Shown here piece after piece: positions 10,117 to 21,440 of a stretch of 45,908 nt of DNA. Within the stretch, counting starts at the first letter, position 1. The number at the start of each line of letters is the position of its first letter. This stretch comes from Gnetum montanum. Its lineage: Eukaryota > Streptophyta > Gnetopsida > Gnetales > Gnetaceae. The stretch spans positions 86,395 to 132,302 of the forward strand of contig MNCI01004047.1 of the NCBI GenBank assembly GCA_015680685.1. The letters are read 5' to 3'. The position numbers were made by a program, and so were the translations under genes. The notes below the pieces were generated by a model, which had not been told where the DNA came from, did not search any database, and saw only the letters and a program-made list of their open reading frames with translations.

Positions 10117-10240
10117 TCTATAGAACCAATTTCAGAATTCCTTTTATGGCAATTTTTTAAGAGTTTATAACTCAGTGCTGCTCACTTAAATCAAATTTGT
10201 GACCTAGGGTTACTAGGCCAAGACTCTTACTCCTAATCTA
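10117..10240 (-). repeat. tRNA-derived SINE, family A, copy 1 (decayed)
   Basis: It matches the element at 17207-17340 throughout: the 3' tail ATAGA-CCAATTTCAGAATTCC, the GTGCTGC-CA block, and the head with CTTGGCC-AGTAA. The B box is decayed (AATTTGATTT on the minus strand). It lies in the same orientation as the other copies. Confidence 0.6.
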
Positions 10241-11244
10241 AGTTTAATACATAAGATTGAATCCATTCAAATGTATTAGACAAAAATTGAATTCAACTAT
10301 TTATTTAGCAAAGTTTCTATATCTTACATTAAAGGTCATATTTTTATATTATTTACTCAAGCATCTTATGAGAGCATAACTCAACTGATAATCCTATAAA
10401 GATGAAAACTACTCTGCAAAGAGAAAGCTGTAGTAGGTGAACTTACAATGAAAGCAACAACCAAATCTCTCCAAATTGATCATGGTTCAAATGTTTGGAA
10501 TGATGCATGGCAATGGAGTAAACTACAGCTCCAAACAACTCATTATGGGTTGAACAGAAGCTCTATAGTCTTTTGTACAGTAGCTAGAAGACTCGTCTCC
10601 CAATTTTCATTTGTTTTACAGAACACAGTCATCTGTTAGGATACGGGCTGTAGAACCCATGGACAATTGTATAAACAAAACTAAATAGTGTGATTTTTCA
10701 TGAAAATTAACTGCAAGTATATGTTCTTGTTGGATAATACAAAAGTTGGGGAAAAACACAAAAAGAAAAATAGAAGTTTAGGACCACAATGCAGCATTCA
10801 TAACTTACAAAAACATTTAAAGATGGGCTTTACAAATGAACCTCAAAACTCTAAGATTGTATACCTGTATAATCCAGCTCATAAATTGAGGTACCGATTA
10901 AAAAAGGTTCACTTGAAACAAGTGGAAGAACATGAGATCCCACATTCATAAGATTTACCCTAATTGTATATGTTTTCTGTTAATGATTTTATTCCATTGT
11001 GCTGAGATAGACAACAATGCCAACATTATTAACCACTAGATTTTTTTAGAAACTCCTATGTGATCAGAAAATATGTTTAGGTTCAAATGTTCAATGAACC
11101 TTTAGTAAGCTTATAAACAGCCACTTGTATAAATTATAACGAAGCGTAATGGAATTGATAAGGTGTTTCCACCAATGTGGTAAGAGCTTAGAACTTACTT
11201 TCAGTTTCTTTGCCTGTTCATTATAGGCTTCAGATGTATGATTT
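10241..11244. other. Intergenic DNA between SINE A and duplication copy 2, nothing recognised
   Basis: Two short open frames (10448-10639 and 10700-10951, plus) have no family motif, no upstream TATA box and no repeat support. I treat them as chance. Confidence 0.45.
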
Positions 11245-13310
11245 TGTTTTTTGTTGTGCCAATCCAATGTATTAATATTTGTTTCTGATCGTACAATTTA
11301 TTATTGTTGAAACCCTAAGAATGGTATCAAAGCTTGTAGGAGAATCAAATCGAAAGTTGAAATGCTACCAGAGCTTGTAGAATCCGATAACTAATTGAAT
11401 GCAGCATAACACATTGATCGTATAGGAACATACAACTCTTGTTAGAATACGTTACCTCATAATTTATACGTTTTGAGTAATGTAACTAACGAATAATCAT
11501 GTTTAGAATTTTCATTGGGTACTGGAGATTTGTTTCTCGAGTTTTTATGGTTCCAACCCGTGACACATACAGTGAAAGATAATGTGAAAAAGTTTATATG
11601 CTAAAGTTTTTTAAAAACAGTCACCTTGATAGGTTATTTTAAATCACAATTCATGGATAAATGTGACAAACTGTGCATGCAAGCCACATTGACATAATTT
11701 CACACTGCTGCCACATTATGCCTGTGGTTGTGTCGCAAGTCACATCAAATGGTTTTCAGTGTCCCAGTACAGGGAAATTTTGAGGAAAGAAAAAGAAAAT
11801 GCTTGCATACGTCCAAACAGTACACATTTTAACATTTCTCACGCTAAGAAGCCAGCCATATACTTCAACGTACCTGCCATCGAACTTGCACAGCTACTCT
11901 GCTACCAAAACGTCAAATTAAGAATGCTTACATAAAAGACCATTGAGATTTATTACCTTCACTTTATTGCTCTGCACATTCATTTTTTCGAACGCTTCTT
12001 CCTTTTATTCCCTCTCTGATGTGGGGATTCTGTAAGATGTACGACTACAATCTATATTTCTCATTCTTCTCTCATGGAAATTGTGTAATCAGACATTTAA
12101 ACCGCAGTCTTCTCTATCTTCTTTCTGATAAGAAGCCAACATTTTGAGGTCTGAAAATCTATCATTCGAACAGTAAAATCGATCATTTGCATGAAGAATG
12201 GCTCAAACAACATAATCTTGGATGGATTCCAGTTTCATCAGTGGGACAGGCATAACTTGTGTTGCTTAGTAGCTTCGTTTGTTCAGATGTTTCCTCTTTT
12301 ATTCTCTATCTGATGTGGCGATTCTGTGATTGAAGTGATTGAAGATGTAGGACTACAGTCTATACTACATTCTTCTCTCATTAGCATTGTGTAATCAGAC
12401 ATCAAAAACTGCAGTGTTCTCTATCCTCTTGCTAAAAAAGAAGCTAACTGTTTCAGGTCTGAATATCTAGTATAGTAGAGCCTGTATCATAGCTTTCGTT
12501 CATTTTAACGGTGAAATCAAATATTACATGGCCAGTGGATGAAATAACATATACTTGATGGATTCCACTTACATCAGTGGGAAATGCCCTACCTTGTGTT
12601 GCAGGCATGTATAGGGAAAGAGGGCGGGGAACTCACGACCCCTAAGAGCCGAAGCCACAGACCAAAATTCATGCCCAACATTAACCCCAACAAGCACACA
12701 TAGAGATTCTTTTTCATTATGTATATCTACAAAAAGCCATATCAATAGTTATCCCAAGCTCTTTAATATCTACCTTGACTACTTCTTCCAAGTCCCATCT
12801 TTCGTTCATCTTTGTGGTTTACCTTCAACTTTAACCAAAGCGCCCCTTTTAGCCGGTGCAACTTCTGGTCTATGGTAAATATGGCCAAAGCATCCAAGGC
12901 AGCTGTCCTTCAACTTATCCCACCTTGTCACACCCAACATCCACCTCTACTCCGTGCCACAAAAACATGTTGTTCTTGTTGTTTCCTTTATAGCTGGCAT
13001 TCTGTTTAACCCCAAAATTGCAGGCCTAGTTTTGTCTTATTAACATTTACCCTTAGTCAAATTTGAATTTTTTTCTATCTTCCTGTTTTTTTTATAAAAA
13101 AAAAATTTTGATCACAACACTATTAACATATTGGTTGACCTTAACTTAAAGATTCGAGCATTCAGTTACAAACCATACGTTCAAGGTTCAAGTCCAACTA
13201 GGACAAATCAATGACACCTTAACGCACAACGATTTCCTCAAGACAAAGCTTCTTGAAATTAAAAGTAAAAGAGAAAATTACATTATGGAAACAAAATATG
13301 AATACAATCA
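11245..13310 (+). repeat. 2-kb direct duplication, copy 2
   Basis: Second copy of 4558-6589, 6687 bases downstream at its start. Differences include about 25 extra bases around 13075-13105 (a T/A-rich insertion) and short indels near 11620 and 11760. It has the same internal tandem duplication (12006-12265 and 12300-12602) and the same B box. There is no DUF761 gene next to its right end, so the duplication did not include that gene. Confidence 0.9.
13125..13265 (+). repeat. tRNA-related SINE-like segment at the end of copy 2
   Basis: Counterpart of 6405-6540, with GATTCGAGCATTCAGTTAC and B box GGTTCAAGTCC at 13185-13195. It is part of the larger duplication, not an independent insertion. 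Confidence 0.5.
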
Positions 13311-14440
13311 TGATAGGGATCAAAACTAACAGTCCTTGTGACCTAGAAGCTAAGCCACAATCAACAAGGAAGGCAATCCCTCTCTTGAACAACCTGCTAC
13401 AACCTTCAACCTCTTGCTAGTCTCTCCAAGTGATGCTTAAGGTGAAGTCTTAATGATCTCCAGAAAGTAGATGTACAAGGTCTTCTCCAGAAAGTAGATG
13501 TACAAGGTCTTCACCAGTGTTACGCAGGAGCACGTCGCATATAAAATTTCCAAGTTGAGAACGTTTCTACAATGGGAACACATCCCTACTCATATCGGGA
13601 CACAGGTCGGATGTGGCTAACTTTGGCTACATCCTAAACGCACCGGCGACGTCCCTAGACATCTCATAATTCCGTTGCTCAGCACATATAACAATTTTTG
13701 CGCCTTAAAAGCAACAGAAATCTTCTTAAACATGGCTGGTTTGCAAGAAATCAAAGAGCATCCAAAAATGGAATGATCCGAAAAATAGAAACATTCTAAT
13801 ATGACTAGGACCTAACACATCCCCAATGATCCTAGCAGCATCCCTCAAAAACCTCATGTTCCCAAATGTGTTTGGGGACATATCCCTATGTCTCAGCATC
13901 CCCAAGATATGTGAAACATAGGTCTTCACAAACTGCAGTCCAACTGCTACTTGTAGTTTTCTCAAACCATGACTTCACCATAAATCGTGGTAGCTCATCA
14001 TGAATCGTGGTGGCCTCATGAATATACAGTGAATATCTTTCTCAGGCCTACTCATAGATGAACGATTTTATGGTAAACCAGGAAATCAAAAATGCTCAAG
14101 TTTTGAGTTCAATTATTTGCTGCGCTGCTCTAGAAGAAGACTTCAAGAGGTATCTATCACAAATTAAGTATAGGAATAGTAGCATGTTATATGGTTTGGC
14201 CATGTTAAAAGATTAGATGTTGAAACTCTTAAAAGAGGTTACCAGATCAAAGTTTAAATAAGCTCCTACACGTAAGACCAAAACATACATAGAAAGATCC
14301 TGTTAGAGCATATATGAATTGCAAAACAAATCAAGCTTTTGCTCTTGAAAAAGGTGAATGGCATGAGAGAATTCATATAGCCAACCTCATATTATTTCTT
14401 AAGATAGATAATGATGATGATTTTAAAAAAAAAAAAAAAA
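13311..14440. other. Intergenic DNA, no gene seen
   Basis: Holds a 27-bp tandem repeat (13458-13511, CTCCAGAAAGTAGATGTACA twice) and a few CATGA/TCATG-type dyads near 13970-14030 similar to the array at 15949-16355. A poly-A run ends at 14440. No coding region is recognised. Confidence 0.45.
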
Positions 14441-14466
14441 CCTTAAAGTAAGATGGCCAAAGACCA

Positions 14467-14616
14467 TCACAGTGATAGTAATGTGCTTATTTCTCAGGCC
14501 AAAAGATGTAGATTCAAACCTGGGTGCACCCACTCAAAGGGATTAGCCTTCGCTCATCCATTGACCTTCCTAAGACACCACTTGGCAAGATGCGCATTGA
14601 GGCTTTAGGTAATGAT
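14467..14616 (+). repeat. tRNA-derived SINE, family B, copy 1, with flanking direct repeats
   Basis: Related to 18392-18553: both have a B-box region (GATTCAAACCTGGGTG here, GGTTTGAGCCTGGGTG there), GTTAGGC/TTAGCC, TGACC/CGACC-CCTA, a GC--TTGAG block and end ATCATCCTT or ATGATCCTT. It is flanked by CCTTAAAGTAAGATGGCCAA (14441-) and CCTTAAAGTAAAATGCCCAA (14617-), a target-site duplication of about 20 bases. Confidence 0.65.
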
Positions 14617-14640
14617 CCTTAAAGTAAAATGCCCAAACCA

Positions 14641-15948
14641 GTACATGTAGTGGCCTTTTGGTGACTACTGCGACTTGTCTGTAATATCATGGTGGAATGT
14701 TACAACATGGCCATGATACATAGTTACCAAATGAATTCATGTACATACAATAGGCTACAACCCAACTGCAAGCCACAGTGGCAAACCATAAGCAAAGTGC
14801 TACCTGCAGTGCACTTGCAATTCACACAAAATGGACATACAACACTCAACTAACCCCAAATGACTCATACAACACTCCCACCTCAAACTGAGGACTCCAA
14901 TTACAACAAATAACCTACAATTTGTTGTTGGATCTTAATGCTTATTTGGCTATGAATAGAAGCAAATGGCACAAATAAACTCATAGCCAACCACATATAG
15001 TTGGGATAAGGTTATTGTAGTGTGCTTCCCACAAGTCAATTTTATTTTCCATGTCACTGTAGGAGTGATATGTATTTTCATGTTGTTGTGAGTCATGTAT
15101 GTCGGTCCATGTATCTATGTAATGTATCACACGACACAATTTTGTATTTTAAAAAAGAGAAGGAATAAGAAGACAAAGTAACGTCAGATGTGGATCCTCC
15201 AATGCCACATATCATGCATCTCACCCTTTGAACCACCCAAAGCCCTATGTGACCATTGCTTCTTTGTTGGAAGTCCATGAAGTAAACTGCATGAGTTGGG
15301 AGTAGGTTATTAGATGCATCATTTGCAGCCATGCTTAGAGTTGAGTGCGCTCCTATGCACCTCCACATATTTTTATTTATTCCATGTATGGGCTCTCCTC
15401 AAACTTGAGGCATTCCAAGCAAACTGCATTGATGTAAGACTGAAGCTTGAAGCAATAGAAAAAGAGAAGTGTTTGCCTCCATATCATTGTCTTAATTATC
15501 GCATTTAGTTGAGATAATTTAGTTATTTAATCTATTTCAATAGCATTTCAATTTCTCATTGCTTTCACCAATTTCAACCTTGTTCCAATTCAATATCGCC
15601 TCTATTATCAACCAAGAGAAGAAAGAAGAAAAAGAACTTGTTTGGAGATCAATATCCATTGGTGCACCTGGTCAATTTCTTTGTGGTTGCAGGTCTGCAA
15701 GATAAGTTGAAGTTAAAAGAGGGGTTACTTGGCCAACCAAAAACCCGTTGGTGCTCAAGAGAGCAAGTTCTACTAAAAATTCTATTCAATTCTTCAAGTG
15801 ATGTAAAAGGCCTCCAATCTTAGCCATTTTCAGCTGTTGTTGCTACTACTCAGATGTCCATTCCATCCTCTACCTGCCCAGATTAGTCTGTGCTCCGTTC
15901 TAGCATCATTTTAGGGTCGATTTCAGCGCCCCTACTGCACCCTAAGTC
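14641..15948. other. Intergenic DNA, no gene seen
   Basis: No open frame with family motifs. The minus frame 15093-15368 (91 codons) and plus frames near 15314-15823 are unrecognised and have no codon or promoter support. No copy of other repeats in this window was found here. Confidence 0.4.
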
Positions 15949-16355
15949 AACCACAAGTTGATCATGATTCATGGTATCCTTAGAGATACACCACAAGTTG
16001 TCAGGTTATAGACAAGAAAAAAGCCACTATTTTTGTCAACCATAACTTCACCACAAGTCATGGTATTACAACACAAGTCCACCATGCCTCATGGTCTCGT
16101 CAAAATTGCAAAGGAGGTCAAAGGCAGAAAGTTGGCAACTTTTTGACAACCATGACCCGTGGTCAGGCCAACCATGACTGCATCATGACTCATGATCTCC
16201 TTCCATAAATGCTCCATGACCAATGGTCCTTGTCCTTAGCTCTCAGACACACCACAAACTGTGGTCTCAAACCACAAGCACACCACAACTTGACCACAAC
16301 TTATAATCTACAATACCACAAGTATGCCACCACTCATGGTCTCAATTGTGGTTAA
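15949..16355. repeat. Cluster of short dyads (CATGACTCATG, ACCACAAGTTGT types)
   Basis: Within 400 bases there are many variants of two themes, ACCACAA(GT) and CATGA-TCATGG, in both orientations. Examples are CACCACAAGTTGTCAGG, ACCACAAGTCATGG, ATGACTCATGATC and ACCACAAACTGTGGTC. Units are not evenly spaced, so this is a degenerate motif cluster rather than a clean satellite. Confidence 0.6.
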
Positions 16356-16591
16356 TCTTTCGGATGATTTTTGAGCCAGGCAAAAAGTTATAGAGGAAAC
16401 AAAGGGATCTTATTCCACTGCCACCTCTGATAGCTAGGATGATTTTGATGATGAACCCACAATTTGAAGTGAAAGGGAAAGTGTTCCTACACTACATTTA
16501 AACACTATATGAAATCCAATAAGGAAAACAACACTTGCTATCCTATGAATTGAGATAGATAAAACTTTTTGTGCTCCATATGCATGAGTAC

Positions 16592-16802
16592 AGTAAATAA
16601 GCACAAAAAACATGATAAAAAATATTTTCAAAAAATAATTACTCCATTGCAGAAATTCTGCCATCAAATTCTCCTGCATGACTTCCATGAGTCTATCTCT
16701 TATATATTCTTCATAGTGCATTAAATAAGCAGAAAGAACATGATAAAAAATTCTCTTCAAAATCACAACTACTCCATTGCAGCAATTCTGCCATCCAATT
16801 CT
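16592..16802. repeat. Diverged ~129-bp tandem duplication
   Basis: GTAAATAAGCACAAAAAACATGATAAAAAA...ACTCCATTGCAG-AATTCTGCCATC at 16592-16672 is repeated at about 16721-16802 as TTAAATAAGCAGAAAGAACATG... with the same end. The 110-codon minus frame across it is a by-product. Confidence 0.7.
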
Positions 16803-17206
16803 TCAATGACTATACCGCTAAAGCATTTAATCTGCACTTTCTGAACAAGTGACTTTAATCTTCAAATATGTTCCGTATCAGTAGCATTCGACTTTCCATG
16901 ACATTCTTAAATATCCAGGGTCAATAATTAGCTTAATTTAGTTGATTGATTACAACTCCAAGCGTAGCTTGTTAATGAAGACTTGTGACTTACATCCTAC
17001 AAGTCATAGGTTTGATCCCAATAGGTCAAATTGATATATAGTGGCATTTTGCAATATATAATGATTCAAACTGACCTTATCTAATTGATCCCTAGAGTCT
17101 AAACTGTACTAAAAACAGCTCAGTTAACAAAAAGCAGTTAGAATAAAGAATATGGTAATTAAACACAAGCGAAGAATTTGAATTGCATCCACTAAGACCC
17201 TTTGGA

Positions 17207-17340
17207 TCTATCAAACCAGTTTCAGAATTCCATTTATGAATTTTATATATATATATATAATTTAGTGCTGCCCAGTAGAATCGAACCTGTGACTTAGTGT
17301 TGCCTGGCCAAGACCCTTACCACTAGGCTAACACCTCATT
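17207..17340 (-). repeat. tRNA-derived SINE, family A, copy 2 (best preserved)
   Basis: Minus strand: AATGAGGTGTTAGCCTAGTG, then GTAAGGGTCTTGGCC, then CACAGGTTCGATTCTACTG. TTAGCCTAGTGG is a good A box and GGTTCGATTC a good B box, at tRNA-like spacing. A GCAGCACTAAATT block, a (TA)n tract and the tail GGAATTCTGAAACTGG follow. Two relatives lie at 10117-10240 and 37340-37424. Confidence 0.75.
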
Positions 17341-18329
17341 GTTCTATAAATGCCTCATTCGCTAATCATAAAAATGCAATCCCGTAAAAAGGGAAATCTA
17401 GCACTACTTTACCATGGTCAATATTCTCATCACATCATTCTAAATTCCCTGTTTCTAACATCCGAAACCTTATTTCCAGTTATCAATGCAAAAGTTAAGT
17501 GCACTTTTTGTGTCTTTATGAAAAACTTCAAATTTTTGTCCACTCTTTCGAGTTTTTATTATGCTCACAATCTGTACAATACAAAATGTCTATCTTGTCG
17601 CTGTAGCGTCTGTAATCCACATTCCTCCACTACACGATTTTCTGGTCTCTTCTTAATTTCCTTACTACACATATGCATACCTTCACTTTTGCCCATAATC
17701 TTTAATAACACAACTTCATACCATTTCAGTGCCTTATTTGTACTTTTTACCCAGGATGATCAACTACAGAATAACACATGAATGTCTTAAGATTTTCTTT
17801 AGGTTTTATTTTCTTATATTTATCACTGACAACAACTATTCTACTAACAGTTGCTCATGGTAATGTCTTAACAATATATTTCTGACAACCAAAGAAAGAA
17901 CTATGAATAAGTAAATTAAAAGATAATGCAATAAATAAAATTACGGTTTTAGGAATGTCAGAGCATTAGACAACTAATATTTACTATTGTGTCTTTTAAG
18001 CTTAATAATACAGAAACTACTATGAAATCCAAAATTATAAAAATAATAAGCAGAATGGAATTTCTCAAAATGGTTATAAAGTTGCTTAATATCTAAGTTT
18101 TTCTATAACAGTGATTGCAATTTTAAATTCAGAATATCAAGATGTCAATCAAAAATAAAGATTTTTGTAACACTGATCAGAAAAACCGGAGCCAACAATA
18201 ATGACAATCAACATTGAGCCAGTCTGGGTCTGCTTGAATGGTAAATCAAATTTTGTTTAAACATTTTTCAGACATACCAATTTTCATTTATAAGCTTAGT
18301 CTTCTTGCTTGCTAGATTTTGGCCACTTG
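17341..18329. other. Intergenic DNA with one unrecognised 143-codon open frame
   Basis: The plus frame 17350-17781 translates to a Phe/Leu/Ser-rich sequence without any domain I know. AT-rich plant intergenic DNA often opens such frames. No TATA box or repeat support was found. Confidence 0.4.
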
Positions 18330-18615
18330 GTCTTCTTGCTTGCACTCTAATAGAACAAGCATTACATTTCTATGAATCACAAAAAACAGCAGACTGTCAC
18401 TTGGAGGAATGGCACATTGCTTGTTTTTCAAATCATAAGACCTGGGTTTGAGCCTGGGTGTAGCCACTTGAAAGATGTTAGGCTTTTGGCCGACCCACCT
18501 AGGACCCTGCCTTTGCAGGATGAGCATTGAGTCTCTGGGCAATCATCCTTTTAGTCTTCTTGCTTGCAATCTAATAGAACAAGCATTACATTGTTGTGAA
18601 TCACAAAAACAGCAG
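18330..18615 (+). repeat. SINE family B copy 2 (18392-18553) flanked by a 62-bp direct repeat
   Basis: A 62-base segment beginning GTCTTCTTGCTTGCACTCTA occurs at 18330-18391 and again at 18554-18615 with few changes. Exactly between the copies lies a 162-bp SINE with B box GGTTTGAGCC and the end shared with 14467-14616. The direct repeat may be an unusually long target-site duplication, or a prior tandem duplication into which the SINE inserted. Confidence 0.7.
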
Positions 18616-19400
18616 GATCATTAATTGAAAGTACACATGTATTATATCTTTATAAAACTATTTTTTAATAATACCATTCTGACGCAACTGACAAAAACTC
18701 ATTTTAAACAAGCCGTTAAAGTTATAACATAAAATTACTGGAACTGAAACTGCAATTTAATATGTCTCTTAAGAGATCTCAAAGATTCATTGCGCATAGC
18801 AATTTTACCGTTCAAGTAAATATAAGACTATCCCTCAAATTAGTGACACAAGGTCAAAGCAAGAAGTTTCAAGAATGCATTCAAATTATGTGCAGCTATT
18901 ACAAATTGGTCTAAAAAATACTGTTGCAAAGCATGCAAGGAAGATGTAATATTAACTTTGAACGTGTTAGCCAGGCACATTCTACATGTACTTTTTTCAA
19001 ATGGAGTTGCTTCCATCAAACAGTTTCAATATTTTAAGTGGCGTATACTCAATTCTTACTCTACTGATTTGTCTCCTTCAAAACGCTGAGATTGTAGCCG
19101 TTAAGTAATCTACATTTGCTCTAGGATCTCCACTCCATATTATTCGTAAGCATATATTCTTCATTCAATAGGCATCATTAAAATTTTTTTGTGCTTACTT
19201 TCTGGTCTTCAGCACTAAGCAAATGAACACTCTCTTAAACATTCATTGCCATTGTTCAATCACCAATTTTTAAAGTCAAATTCTTTTATTGATGATACCA
19301 ATTATTTTAATAGGTTAAGGGTTCTTCCTTTGTGAAACGCCACCAAATTTGGGCTACTGCATCTCGACTACAAATTTGTCTAAGTGTCAGCATGAGGCAA
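18616..19400. other. AT-rich intergenic DNA, nothing recognised
   Basis: No open frame of note and no relation seen to other repeats in the window. Confidence 0.45.
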
Positions 19401-20130
19401 ATTTTTCTAAGTGTTGGGACTACGCTCTCCACTACCCCATAGCATAGTCAGCCTAGTGGAGAGCATAGTCAACTCCAAAAACTAATTTTTTGCAATTTTG
19501 TCTAAATGTCATCGCAAAGTAAGAAGCTGCAAATTTTTCTAAGTGTTGAGACTATGCCCTCCACTGCCCCAGAGCGTAGTCAGCTTAGTAGAGAGCATAG
19601 TCAACACAAAAGGCCAATTTTGCAAATTTTTCCAAGTATCAAGCTAGCCGCTACAGATTATAAGTGCTGAGACTAAACTCTCCACTGCCCTAGAGCATAG
19701 TCAAGCGTAGTAAGCATCCAGTTTTGCAAATTTTTTCTAAGTGTTGAGACTACGCTCTCCACCAACATAGAGCGTAGTCAAGCATAGTTAATTGGAAGCC
19801 AATTTCTGCAAGTTTTGACAAGTGCCGAAACTACACTCGACCCCAATCAGGAGCATAATCAACCTCTTGTGGAGAGTGTAGTCAGCACATAGTCACATTT
19901 TACAAAATTTGTTCCAAGTGTTTGACTACGCTCTCCCCCAGTCCAAAGCATAGTCAAGCATAGTCAACCAAAATAGCCTCCAAAGGCCTCCACAACACAG
20001 CACTAGCATTCAGCTCAACTCCGACAAGCATAGTTAGCAAAATGCATTTTTCTTGTATCCCCTTTTTGTCCCCAAATTGTAACTACGCTCGACCCCACAC
20101 AAACAGTGGAGAGCATAGTCACCAGGAAAA
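19400..20130. repeat. Array of about seven inverted-repeat units (GACTACGCTCTCCAC ... GTGGAGAGCATAGTC)
   Basis: GACTACGCTCTCCAC or a variant starts at about 19418, 19550, 19671, 19748, 19830, 19924 and 20082. In most units its reverse complement, GTGGAGAGC(A/G)TAGTC, follows 20-40 bases later. Units are preceded by TGCAAATTTTT-CTAAGTG. Spacing varies from about 76 to 160 bases. Each unit could form a hairpin. I do not recognise the family; it might be U3 sequence of an unidentified LTR element. Confidence 0.8.
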
Positions 20131-20276
20131 AATGAATCCTCTTCATCTGCATGCTCTTCCTGCACAAAACCAGGCCACATGATGGAAGTTTGCTGGGCAA
20201 GAAAATGCCAATCATGTCAGAATGCTACCTCAAGAAGTGACCAAGATAGATACCAAGGAAAGACCGAAAAGCAAGC

Positions 20277-20627
20277 ATGCCCCCACAAATCCTCCATTGT
20301 GCCTCCTGGGTCCAAGTTTTCTATGCCTTCAAACCAAGTGGATGCACCCAATACCACAATTCTACTTCAACCAATGGAATCTACCCGTACAAATCCAGTA
20401 TCAGCAGCTTCGCCTCCCTCTACAAATCTAGTGGACAACAACCAACAACCACAGCTGGCCAAACACAACAAAAGCAAGCCAACCAAACCCAACAAGTGCA
20501 GGCAGACCAAACTCAACTTGTGCAAGTAAGTCAGACCCAAGAACAAGAGGCTCCACAGCAGGAGAAGGTGCAACCAGCACAACATGTCTGTAAAGGACCA
20601 TGTGCTTTCCTTCATCAAGTTGCATGA
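20277..20627 (+). CDS. Unrecognised Gln/Thr-rich open frame (116 codons), probably not a gene
   Basis: From residue about 55 the frame becomes a run of TQQ, QTQ and QVQ units, and it ends CKGPCAFLHQVA. Two other frames over the same bases are also open, as expected for a low-complexity CAA/ACC-rich stretch. No promoter or domain is visible. It lies just downstream of the hairpin array, so it could be a gag or LINE ORF1 remnant. I list it so that the stretch is described, with low confidence in coding. Confidence 0.15.
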   Translation: MPPQILHCASWVQVFYAFKPSGCTQYHNSTSTNGIYPYKSSISSFASLYKSSGQQPTTTAGQTQQKQANQTQQVQADQTQLVQVSQTQEQEAPQQEKVQPAQHVCKGPCAFLHQVA

Positions 20628-21440
20628 AGCAAAAGGTTCCCCTAGCTACTGGGATAAATTTGCCTCCCCATTCTACAGTGGTAGATTCGCCTCCCCCCTT
20701 CTACATTAGCAACATCATCCCCTCTACAAAGGCAAATATACAAAAGTCCCAACTTGACGCCACATGATATCTAGGCCCCTAAGAAGAGAGGAAGACCTCA
20801 CAAATCCCAACCAAACGCAATGGAACAAGCTCATATGGAACTAGAAACAGAGACTACTCAACTTGGAAGGTCATTTCAAACTGGCATTTCCTCAACAACA
20901 TGATCTTTCTAACTGCAAGTGAACAGCAGGTCACAGCAAGAGCAAGTGAAATCTCCTTTAGCGTTTTTGGGAAGAGGTGGCAAGAGCCATTGGAGGGGGG
21001 TCTCGGATCTCAATTCTCTCATAGCTAACAACTTGTGTCTGATGGTTTGTGCTCTACTAATGAAGAAGTACTTCAATAGTGATTTGGAAGTTCCAAGTTA
21101 TGGGTTTGATTTTGATGGACAATGCAACTTGAGGAAATTAAATTTCGTCTGTAGGCAATAAAAATTAAGTGGACTCCAGCAAAAGAGGACACCAGTCAGT
21201 TTTTTGGTCCAACATGTCTGTTTGGCAGTGGATGTCTAATCCTTATTTTCTTGTATGCTACGGCGTTGCTTGTTGACGCTTCTTGTGTGAGACCAGGTCA
21301 CAGACTCATTTTTGTCTTGTTTGTTCTACTATGGTCTGACGATGGTTGCCCTGTTATTGATTTTGATGTTCACCCATGATATTTGATTTGGTTGTACTTT
21401 TTCAGACGATTTTGCCTTTAATAAATGTAGAAATTTTCTT
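20628..21440 (+). other. Possible LINE-derived stretch, unconfirmed
   Basis: Translation near 20780 gives a basic GRP-K-S-type segment like the C-terminal tail of some LINE ORF1 proteins. The stretch ends with a T-rich segment and CCTTTAATAAATG near 21414-21427, which resembles plant LINE 3' ends (…TTTAATAAA). No endonuclease or RT motif lies between, so if this is a LINE it is internally deleted. Confidence 0.25.

Noticed and set aside
4558-13310. The 2-kb repeats as a pair of long LTRs of one element
   Set aside because: No polypurine tract or target duplication, no primer site directly after copy 1 (the PBS-like motif is inside the copies), and the interval holds a host gene with its promoter.
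14425-14440. Poly-A run as the tail of a retrocopy
   Set aside because: No gene-like sequence precedes it. It lies beside the SINE B target duplication and is more simply a simple repeat.
17279-17340. A tRNA gene at the A/B box region (also at 6405, 10117, 13125, 14467, 18392, 28865, 37340)
   Set aside because: Good A and B boxes but no complete cloverleaf with acceptor stem pairing. Copies share non-tRNA tails, which fits SINEs.
17350-17781. 143-codon plus open frame, Phe/Leu/Ser-rich
   Set aside because: No recognisable motif, AT-rich background, no promoter or poly(A) evidence.
18330-20130. CRISPR-like array from repeated words
   Set aside because: Repeats are irregular in spacing and degenerate, in a plant nuclear context. 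No cas genes; they are inverted repeats and SINE flanks.
20179-20627. Gln/Thr-rich frames as a prion-like or transcription-factor gene
   Set aside because: Several frames are open at once over a CAA/ACC-rich low-complexity stretch, with no promoter or domain.
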